Source of the DNA: Sipunculus nudus
Lineage: Eukaryota > Annelida > Sipuncula > Golfingiida > Sipunculidae
Length of the DNA: 64,000 nt
Reading direction: 5' to 3'
Assembly: GCA_026874595.1 (NCBI GenBank)
Contig: CM049310.1
Location: forward strand, 41,239,558 to 41,303,557
Positions 12,121-22,022 of the stretch are shown here, one piece after another. The notes below the pieces were generated by a model. That model was not told the DNA's origin and made no database searches. It worked only from the letters and a program-made list of their open reading frames with translations. A program made the translations under genes and the position numbers. The number at the start of each line of letters is the position of its first letter. Position 1 is the first letter of the stretch.

Positions 12121-14820
12121 ATGATTAATTCCAAGACAACTGTTGCCACAGGAGACCCGAGAAGGCACGTACAGCAAGTACAGGCTGTTGGAGAAGAAAG
12201 CGAAACAGAGGCTTCCGCACATGACATGTGTCCCTGTGAGAGTAGTTATTGCTGGAGTCGTCATCAAAAGGAAAACGAGGCCAGTTCAGATAAGTTCAAA
12301 AGGTTAAGTGTCATCATGATACTTCTCCTATTCTTATATTTGTACGTCGCAGATTCCGAAGAAACACTTGGCAAATCTGGCTACACTTATAATCTATTAC
12401 CCCAGTTAGGATTAAGGCACACAGAGGGGAGTTCACCTTCTACTCGCCAGAGAGAAAGACGATCAGTTGTAGATATGGACAATAACCGTGCCACAATTTT
12501 ATCCAAGTTAAAAGAACATATGGTCATAACAGAGAGCGAGAATTGTACCCTACAAATGAACGATACATCCATAGACTTTAACAATTTGCGAAGAAAGCCT
12601 ATCAGAATGATATACTTCCAACTTCAGTTCAGTGCCTCAATCAACGTAACTGTATCAGAACACGCGTATTTGCCTTATAGATGGGTGTGGACCTATTCTG
12701 GACGGGACAATAGCAGCGACAGAATGTTGGAATATCCATTCGATTATGGTCTTCTTTCTTTTGGAATACTAACGCGGTTTGCATATCGAACACAGCCTGG
12801 CTCCCAGAAAGAATTTATAATCAAACTGCATTATAAAAACTCATGTAATAAACCATTGTATCTCGGAACCGCCGGTGCCGCGATGAAAATCCGAGACGCA
12901 TTGATAAATAGAACTGATAAAGCCTTCAGGAGGCACAGCCAGTTTTGTTTTGAGAGTGTTGTGGACCGCACAAGCCGCTCTCAGCTTTGGTGGTATGCCA
13001 CGCATATTGTGGCCATTGCAAAAGATTACACATATTTTAATTGTTGTGTAGCCCAAGCTGGATTGCTTTGTAACAGTCAGCACCATCAGACGTATTACAT
13101 GTGGCTGGTGCTCGCGTGGAGCCTCACCATCGTCTGTTTCTCTCCTCTTTTCCTTCACTTCATCCCTGACCACAAACGGAAAAGAATAAAGGATAACAGG
13201 GGGGCTTTTTTTGACAGTTTTAGCAGCGAAGAAAGTACGAGTCTTATCGATGTGGGGCTTCAGTCGCCTGATATAAGGCAAGAAAAGTGGATATATTTAG
13301 GCCAAAATCCAATGTCTGTTAAACCAATATTGAGGAAAATCATGTGCCTTAACAAAAGCAATAGACTGATCCGACGTATATGGAGGGTGGTCATTGTGTT
13401 GCTTTCTTTGTGCATACTGATTATAAAGGTAATGGTGTATTATTTCAAGGAACATGAAAATGTTCATGAGAGACTGAGACTCGACATTCCAGTAGGCGAA
13501 CTGTGCATCCCCTACGGATATGACAGATGTTTGCAGAATACAGAATATTTCCTTGGAGGACCTTTTGTTTATATACCATTGTTTGTGATTCTTGCATCGA
13601 CGTTACTGTGTGTACCAGACAGCATTCCGAACGTATTTTTGGACACAAAGGAACTCCAAGATGACGCAAATTTTCCTGTTATTTCGTTTTTGTATCTAAC
13701 GGATGGAATCTTGGAAACCAGAGGTATCACACAAAGGCAGCTCATGATATCCGGGTACGGATGCCTTGCAGCCAAAATCAAAGAGAGATTCTTTATGATA
13801 TTCTGCGTCAGATTCTGGAAATCTTTCTTTGCAGTGTGGTTCTGGAGGCTCCAAAGAGTGAACTTGATAAGAGTGGGTTATTTTCAGTGTGGTCCCTCTC
13901 GCCGAGCCCGGATCCTAGGTGGTGGCTTTGCATTGGTTCCGACTGTTCTGGCGTGGATTTTGTTAATGGGCGTGTGCGTGATTGAGGCCGTTTTGGTGAT
14001 CCTGTATTATGGGATACCTCTGATCTTTTTCGTGAAACTTGCAATAAGTGGACTCATGAGTCTGATGCTTGATGGGTTGTTTCTGTCAACAGAACACGGC
14101 ACTCGAATGTCATACAAGCGTCTGGTTTCAGGCGTGATCGTCAGTGTTATAGTCCTGATCGCCATGCTGTTTGTGATCACCGTCGCGATTCTAAACTTCG
14201 TGCACTCTTTTCTATTTCTGGTCAACATTCTGACGTTCACCTTTGCTGGTTTGGTGGTGTATCCCGAATTTTCTGCAACGTACAGTATAGCAGCTATAGC
14301 TGTCGTGTACTATTTGTTCAGATCCGTGAGAGGTTTCACTGAAGGGTATATCAGATTGCTACAGCATGTTGTCCACGTGTCAGACAGCCTTCAGAGGAGC
14401 AGATGGCGTCCCTATGGTTACCGAGTGGAGGCTGATGAGTATCGGCCTTGTTTCGTCAAGAAACATCGAGACACCTTAACGCTCGGCGTTCCTCGAGCAA
14501 CTTTCGATTACGTAGCCAGGATGGTGCATCCAATCAGGGTACAGGTAGCTATAGTGTTCCTGAAACTACTGATTACAGCAAACGTGATTTACTCAACAGT
14601 CATGCTGACGCAAACCTTTCATAATGGGTATAATGGAAATTTGACGACACGCACTATGTCTGTTATATTTGTGGGGCTTATGCCGGAAGTGTTTGGCGTA
14701 TTTTCGTCCAGAGTAAGAAGAATCATAGACGAGGAGATTTTTGAGAAGAAGGTTGAGAACTGGGTCAAAGCCTACTGGCAGGAGCACCTTAAACTAAACA
14801 GTTATGAGGCTGTTCCGTAG
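12121..14820 (+). CDS. Unrecognised multi-pass membrane protein, paralogue A (899 aa, intronless)
   Basis: One uninterrupted frame. I chose the ATG at 12121 because an in-frame TAG lies at 12061 and the start aligns with a Met in paralogue B. The N-terminal cytoplasmic-like segment has a Cys cluster (CPCESSYC) before a first membrane segment at about residues 62-78. A large loop (about 80-325) has N-glycosylation sequons (NCT, NVT, NSS, NRT) and Cys residues conserved in the paralogue, including a CC pair. Further hydrophobic segments lie near 325-348, 421-441, 481-499, 602-650, 669-713, 720-733, 806-830 and 845-860, giving about ten in all. The C-terminus is charged and ends EAVP. I do not recognise the family or function; it looks like a surface or endomembrane protein. 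Its homologue at 22023-24737 faces it tail to tail. Confidence 0.93.
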   Translation: MINSKTTVATGDPRRHVQQVQAVGEESETEASAHDMCPCESSYCWSRHQKENEASSDKFKRLSVIMILLLFLYLYVADSEETLGKSGYTYNLLPQLGLRHTEGSSPSTRQRERRSVVDMDNNRATILSKLKEHMVITESENCTLQMNDTSIDFNNLRRKPIRMIYFQLQFSASINVTVSEHAYLPYRWVWTYSGRDNSSDRMLEYPFDYGLLSFGILTRFAYRTQPGSQKEFIIKLHYKNSCNKPLYLGTAGAAMKIRDALINRTDKAFRRHSQFCFESVVDRTSRSQLWWYATHIVAIAKDYTYFNCCVAQAGLLCNSQHHQTYYMWLVLAWSLTIVCFSPLFLHFIPDHKRKRIKDNRGAFFDSFSSEESTSLIDVGLQSPDIRQEKWIYLGQNPMSVKPILRKIMCLNKSNRLIRRIWRVVIVLLSLCILIIKVMVYYFKEHENVHERLRLDIPVGELCIPYGYDRCLQNTEYFLGGPFVYIPLFVILASTLLCVPDSIPNVFLDTKELQDDANFPVISFLYLTDGILETRGITQRQLMISGYGCLAAKIKERFFMIFCVRFWKSFFAVWFWRLQRVNLIRVGYFQCGPSRRARILGGGFALVPTVLAWILLMGVCVIEAVLVILYYGIPLIFFVKLAISGLMSLMLDGLFLSTEHGTRMSYKRLVSGVIVSVIVLIAMLFVITVAILNFVHSFLFLVNILTFTFAGLVVYPEFSATYSIAAIAVVYYLFRSVRGFTEGYIRLLQHVVHVSDSLQRSRWRPYGYRVEADEYRPCFVKKHRDTLTLGVPRATFDYVARMVHPIRVQVAIVFLKLLITANVIYSTVMLTQTFHNGYNGNLTTRTMSVIFVGLMPEVFGVFSSRVRRIIDEEIFEKKVENWVKAYWQEHLKLNSYEAVP

Positions 14821-17800
14821 ACTGTGCTCCAAAGAAGGAGCATTTCCCAAAGAACGATAAGACTTCAGTTTGTTTGTTTTGTCAGAGGTGTTCTTTGTTA
14901 ATGTGACCGCTAAGCTGGAAATCCTACTTTACATAGGATAATTGTTTTGAGTGTAAAATATGCGTTTAGAATAAGACAGGATCCTGCATTCTTCCTGCAT
15001 GACCTGTTTTGTTAAACTTATGGATCAAGGACATCGTTTACTAACCAACACGCTTATCTTTCATGTACACTGATCACAAGGTAGATACACGCATCATGCA
15101 ATGTGAGAAGGACTTAGTCGTTCCATTATCATAAATGTTTCTCCTTTTTCTCTCGTTATGTTTTGGGTAATTTTACACGCAGACGGCGATATATCTGTAT
15201 TTATTTAAAAACCTTGCATGTGAGGTATAGTTTCATGGCTATAACTATGTTAATTAAATGTTATCCAGGAGGCGGAGAGGTTTAGATCAGAGATGTATAA
15301 ACTCGCTTTGTATGCAAACGCCTAATAATCAAGGATCATATAGAGTGTACAATTTAAAGGTGCCATTTCACCAACGTTTTGAAAAAGAATTTATGTGATT
15401 TCAGGCTTCCTCTATGTATTTATTAATGATGAAGGGTCATTTTGGTTGTTGTTCTTGTTAGGCCTTCCTGAAACATGTTTGAACTTGTTTATCAAAAACA
15501 TGTTTGTTAACACAGCAATGTTGACAAATGGGAAAAACATGTTATCTAAGGTGTTGGTTGCATATATGCAGAGGTAGAGAGGTCACTTGCTGCAAAATGC
15601 CATTTGCAAGGCTTTGGCTTATCTGAGCTGCGGCCAGATGCCCTTGTTGAATTTTGGCGGTCCCCCACATATTATAAACATGTTGATATAAACAATTCAA
15701 GCAGCCCGTGTGCGGTGATACCCACGTTTTCTGGTTGATTTTTTTTATAAAAGCTCAAAGGGATTACCTTTAGATTATAAAGGTCAGAAAGGTGATTGGT
15801 CCTCTTTAACAATTGCTCAGCAGTCATGCGAGATCAAACAGTGTTATAATGTACAAACTGTAGTTGGAACCAGAACCGTGTGTGAGGAACAGTGCTTACG
15901 AGATAGTTTGTTCATTTGATGCTGTTTAAAGTCAGATGGCTTAGCGTCAAATCGTTACAGATCTGATAAAAGCACCACATTTTGTAGGTGGATAGAATAA
16001 ATCCAGGCGGTTGATTTTAGAATGGGTGCCCATGTAAAGTACACACTAGTTTTGTTTTAGTACCAAACGTTTGATCAAAACATCGCACCATGCATATGCG
16101 TAATATAGGTCTATGCGAACAATCTGATTGGTTCGTATGCGGAACCAAGGTTTGTGCGTGGATATGTCCTCGGTGTACGAAGTGCAGACGAACCAGGGTA
16201 ATCAAAAGAGCGTTTTGCAACGCATATGCAACAACCACCTTAGGTCACATGGTTTTTCCGTTCGACAACATTGCTTTAATTACTAACAGCTTGTACATAA
16301 ACAATCCTATACACCAGTCAAAGAGGCGTAAATGAGACATTTTCTTGACAGGAATTACCTAGAGTTCATTAATATGCAAACCAGAAATTGCTTTAAAATA
16401 GGTTTTGACATATATTGATCGCTGCTTGGTTACGAGCCCCAAATTTTCCGGGCGTGTCCTTACCTAGTGAAGAAACCCCACTGCTGATTTCAGTCAAACA
16501 CAAACCGTCGGCATTTGGGTATCTATGTACTGTATGTTTAATCGAGCTATTCCAAATCATCGATTGAAGATTATATTTTAAAACATATATAAGAAGATTT
16601 TCACACAGTTTGACTCTAAACTTGACGTTGTATGAAAATCCTAATCACAAACCTCAACATTTACATTTTTTAAAACCTGGATCTGTTTAGGTCATCTGAT
16701 CGAGGGACTATATTTACATTACTAAATGACCGATAACTGGCCAATGGCCTCGAGCGACATCAATGCGATTAAAAATTATGTTAAATATTCGCATTTATAT
16801 GAGAAATTTTTCTAATTCCAGTTCTAAAACAGTTTGCCGTGCATGATTTTGTTTCACTCTAGATCATCAGATGAATACCTGATTTATTCATTTCAGCTTA
16901 CTTTTCGGAACTAATTTATCAATGAATAAATTGATTGTCAGATTAACATTCCTACGTGGAACATACTTTACATTTTCTTATTACATGGCCACCTGTCGAC
17001 TTAATTAGCAAAATGTCGGTGAGGTTCCCCACCTCCCTGAAACTACATCATGTTGTGAGAAGTATATCTAGCTGAGATTTTAGAAAATGCACAAACTACT
17101 TCGATCAAAGTAAGGTATTTGATGTTATTGGGCTCATGTAGGTGACAGAAAGGATCTTAGTCATTAAGGTAAACACAGCTATGTCATATTGTACGAGATA
17201 AAAAAATAATAATATTGGTGTGCGTATATATATATTTATATGTGTGTATGTATGTGTGTACAATTACCTCTATGGCAACACCAGAAATAAAAAAATGTGC
17301 TGTAATTGATAATGGTATATTATTGTAAAGACAGTAAAATTATTAGATAATTAGATAAAATTTACATAGCTAAACATGTAAGTCTGTTCAACCTGCCTGT
17401 ATAGTTCAATATGTATCAACCCACATACATTATTTGATATATACCATCTCTTGTAACCACATCAGGTCACCCCCTGCTATTCCTTTGTGTATGCATGATC
17501 CCTTTGTGTTTGTTAATAATCAAAACTTCATGTTTATCTTAGTTGTAAGTATATATACCTCAATTTTAGAAATATGGTTTTAGGGAGAGTAAACAGTTTA
17601 GTATTTGTTTTTATATTTTATGATGTATTAATATTCATATTTATATTCATAGTATAAGCAAGAGTGCTCTACAGGAAGTTTCCCTGAAATCCTAGAAATA
17701 TTGTTATGCGGGAAGCTTCTTTAAACTTCCTAGCATTATTGATATGATTACGCTTTTGTAGTGTCGTATCATACAAACGAAAGAATGTATTCAGAACAAA

Positions 17801-18201
17801 TGATTTGTAAAATATTGTGATTTGCATGACTGTAAGGTTTTTTTTAGAAATAAAGAATTTTGGGATTCCATACATTGAATCCATAAATCGTGTCTAATCT
17901 GTGAACTACGATAAGTGGTATGATTTTATTTTAATCACAAATGTTAATATTTATGCACAGATATTATATAATACATGCACGGACTTTTCCTAACGTCTGT
18001 TCTAACCACGGAACCACAGGACAGCTGGGTTTTATTTTTCAACTTGAAAGTTCATTGTAAATGTCATGTATCGACATTAATAAAGAACTGGACACAGCTG
18101 ACTTTTTATAAGGTTTTAATCCGAGGTTCACCTTACATTTCAGATGTACAACTCGGATGTAAACCGTCGATATACCAATAAACGGGTAGTTACGAATATG
18201 G

Positions 18202-18215
18202 CCGCTAGATGGCGC
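18202..18215 (+). promoter_or_regulatory. CTCF-like motif, plus orientation
   Basis: CCGCTAGATGGCGC fits the CTCF core consensus (CCASYAGRKGGCRS) with one difference at the third base. CTCF is conserved across bilaterians, including molluscs. Binding is an inference from sequence only. Confidence 0.4.
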
Positions 18216-19310
18216 ATGATATCGGGTATGACATAAAATCTTATAAAACCACATTATGCCTCAGTAAAAGTACAAGTTCGTAGGGAAACCACAGTCAATC
18301 ATTAACCTAATTTCAAGAAGGTAACACACTTTTTAAGAAAAACAATTAATTATCTGCGAAATCAGTCTTATGTTTCGATACACTATAACTCCATATAAAT
18401 GAAATGGTTGTATGGTGTCAAGAAAACACTCCAAAGAAAACAAGATGGCTAAAGCAAACACCCTGCTCTCCCTGTGTCGGTGTCAGCGCTTGGCGGTAAA
18501 CTCGGCTAAAGCAAGCATGTAGTAGTTAAAGAGAAGGAGACAGATTGTAATATATAACCACCACGCAAGGAATGTACAATCCCAGTAAGATTTTGTGGTC
18601 AAATAGGTTGTCATTCCCTATTGTACCGTTTTCAAAACAAATCCGTATTTAAAATTTTCTGACTTGTAATGCACAGTAAATATGTGATCTAATTTAGTGA
18701 AATAAACACCATTTATATCATTGGCAGCACGTGTACATATTGGAAAGCCCAGTAAACAATTGTTCAAATAATCGAGGTTTTTTAGCTTATCCCTTCAGTA
18801 TTATTAAGTATAAAATCATTATGCTATTATTCACCATATGATGTGAGAGAGATATTTAGTCAATCACTTGCTCCGTTTGAATATATAAAAAAGGGAAGTA
18901 ATACGTGTTAAGGAAGGTGTTATGTGATTTTAATAATAGTAATAATATATAGTATTTATATAGCCACTATTTTACAGTGGCTTTAATAACCACGGTCGTG
19001 ACAATGCGCACTAACAGCTATTAATCACCAGAACTTGTAATTTGGCGACAAAGACAAACAAGGACAATTCTCAAGTAGTTTTTTAGAGACAAGTGTTTTT
19101 GAATTACACATGAATTCTATATTATAAATGGTGGTGCATGGTCGCACTGGACCTGTGTCACAGAACTTCTCGGTGGTTACGCCTCGGATATGAACGCTAC
19201 TGGTATTGAACTGCCGGGGATGATGCAAACAGTGTCCTTATGGGGGTCGTTTCCTTTTTTCTCCATCAATCAAGGGATATTTCAAATTATTTTTCGAAGG
19301 GGCTGTCGCA

Positions 19311-19324
19311 GCGCCATCTGCCGG
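19311..19324 (-). promoter_or_regulatory. CTCF-like motif, minus orientation
   Basis: Read on the minus strand, CCGGCAGATGGCGC fits the CTCF core apart from the third base. It points towards the motif at 18202, 1.1 kb away. Both lie between the two convergent paralogues. Confidence 0.4.
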
Positions 19325-20420
19325 CAACTACGATTGTGTATTATGACTTAAAGTACATGTATTTTTTTAAACTCTAAATAAGACCCACCATGGGTTTCCT
19401 AGAGCTTAAATGAGATTCTATTAATAAAATATGTGGCAAGTAGGTATATATTTAAATAAACTTATATACTGCATTATCTATTGCTTATTATCAGCAAATT
19501 ATATTAAAGCATGTTATTCCTATGCTCTGTCGAACAAAAGGTTCTGTTGGTAATAAACTAGGTTAGCCAGTCTTTATCATATTGAAAGGCCGTCTGTCGT
19601 ATTTGGGCTGAAAATAAACTGATTTTTAATTGTAAAATAATGGACATGATAAGCTAGTAAATTTAATAATCGCGCAAACCAGTAAAACCACACTCTAAGG
19701 TTTTCCTCATTACTAAACCACCCCACTATGATCAACCAGATGTTGGCTAAAGTTACATAAAAAGTTTAAAAACGCCTCAACAATCAAATAAATTGTGCCC
19801 GATTAACCTTCGGAATAAGGCCTGAATAATTGATGTAAACAGGGGTCGGGGACCACCCACAAAGGCGGAGGCTTGCATTCTTTAAAAAGCATTTTTCTTG
19901 TAATTTATTAAACTTTTTTTTCACATGATAACCTTCATTTAAGATATAAATGCTATATATGTGATATATATATCTATAACAATTATTTACAGGATTGTTA
20001 ACCATGGCACCTGCACGTTTCCAAGCCATTTATGACTGTAAACAAAGAATTAAATTAGGCAAATATACAGCTAGAACTAGGAGCCAATCAATAGTCGTTT
20101 TTGCTGTAAGATATATAAATGATCAACGATGTAAAGGATGAGGCATAAACATTGAAAAGCATTAACAAGACTGTCCTTACCATTATCAATTTTAATATAA
20201 CCTCAGTTGAAAAAAACCCTTTAATACATATATAATACAATGGTTGTTTCAACTTAATACATGTATAGTTGCCAAACAAATATATAAACACGTTTGTCTA
20301 TAACATAAAGTTAATTTAATTAAGACTTATGAGCTTATAGGGGCTGACTAGCTTATTACTTTATAGCCATATATTTGATATATTATATACCCCCAGGAGC
20401 AAATCCATCGACCAGGATTT

Positions 20421-20424
<4 letters not shown>

Positions 20425-20510
<86 letters not shown>
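20425..20510. repeat. (TA)n microsatellite
   Basis: About 85 bases of TA repeat with one AAA interruption near 20468-20472. Confidence 0.96.
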
Positions 20511-20513
<3 letters not shown>

Positions 20514-22022
20514 TCGTACGAATAAGTTTTGACATTTCGGTAAACTCTTTCATGGCAGATTGACAATACCTCCTCCAGTATATACAAAGCGATGTCAGAA
20601 ATAACAGACCTGTAGAACTTGGAACAAAAACAGGTTACACTTGGTTTATGTAACTGTGATGTATTTCAAGACAATATTGAATACTATACAAGAACAACGA
20701 CTGCAGATTATACATAAAATAGATCAACTTTTAGTTAACGATAAACTATAACGAGTACAGTGAATGTTTCGGATAAATACAATATTATACAGCAAAGCAG
20801 AGAAGTAAAGGAAATAGCTAATGCCTTATTAAATAATGTAGTTTATGTAAAACTTTAACTGAATAATCTGTTATCTATAACTCTTTTCGCCAACATGCCT
20901 GTAAGAACGGTCTTTCTTCTTTTCTAAATAATAGATTTATATTGTGACGTTTATGAATACTTTAATCGGTGTCTTTTGTTTGTCATTAACAAAGGAATCC
21001 TTTTACATTTTTTGGTGATTATTAATGCTTAATTTTAGTTTTAGTCCAGGGGGTCCGGAGCCCCTGCCCTTTTTCCAGCCGCGGCAATCTTTTTGCATCG
21101 TTTCAGAATAATTTTCGCATCCTGAACCCCACCTTTTCTGTACCTGGGTACTTACTTTCAGGTTTGTCATACATCCATCAGGGTAGGCTAAGAGAGAAAA
21201 GCATACCGGTAATCTGTAAAATGTATACAGGCTACTGGGACAAACAAATATGTATATAGGCTGACAAGTCTGAATATATTCAGCTGCAGTACGCGGTTTA
21301 TGAATTCTGGTTGCGTCGATGTGTGTAACGTCAATTGGTATAAAATTATTGTTTCATTGTTAACTTATTGTTTTCACTTTTGGATATATTTTAAGAAAAT
21401 AGGAAAGAAGACATAGCCGCTTACTTTATTGCCTTTCTTTACAAATACAACACAGACACCGAAAGAGAAGCAACTTTAGTACCGGAGTTTACGTTTTATA
21501 GTTGTCCAAACAAGGCCAAAACAAGAAAGGTAAATAGGAACACATGACTTGCAGTAGCAAAGGGATCAGTTAACTGAACGCAATGCTTGATGTAGAATAA
21601 CAAGATTCAACAAACATAATACTCTATAAGAGGCGCTTGTAAATTATTGGTTGATAATCATCAGTCACCTCCACATTTTACAATTTCTTCCTTGACATAC
21701 TTATTCATATATTCTATAAAATACAAAAATATTCCATTCGATGCCACTCTCTTTTTTTGCCGATTAATTTAAACCCGTCATGCATTTAAAGAGCAAAATT
21801 GATTCACATCAGGTTTGGTATGACCTCAGCTTTTAGAATGAACTATCTTCCTCGTATCTATTAAAAGAAATAAAAAAATTGCTGTTTCTGACTTATAACA
21901 CTGAAGACTGAGTTAACACTAAACCATCTATCTAAGGTCAACAAAACCTCGTGAAGACGTAACTCCAAGCAATGACTGATAGTAATCTTGCTTGGTAACA
22001 TAGGTACATGGCTAAATTGGCG
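20511..22022. other. Intergenic region next to the end of paralogue B
   Basis: No gene seen. It probably includes the 3' untranslated region of the minus-strand gene ending at 22023, but no poly(A) site could be assigned with confidence. Confidence 0.45.

Larger units (their letters stand above)
14821..20424. other. Intergenic region between the convergent paralogues (left part)
   Basis: No gene, RNA gene or mobile element with clear ends is seen. The open frames here are short and unsupported. Two motifs resembling the CTCF core occur at 18202-18215 and 19311-19324. A segment near 16278-16375 resembles the dispersed sequence at about 10967 and 60640. The stretch is AT-rich with short TG/TA runs (about 17222-17260). 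Confidence 0.55.
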
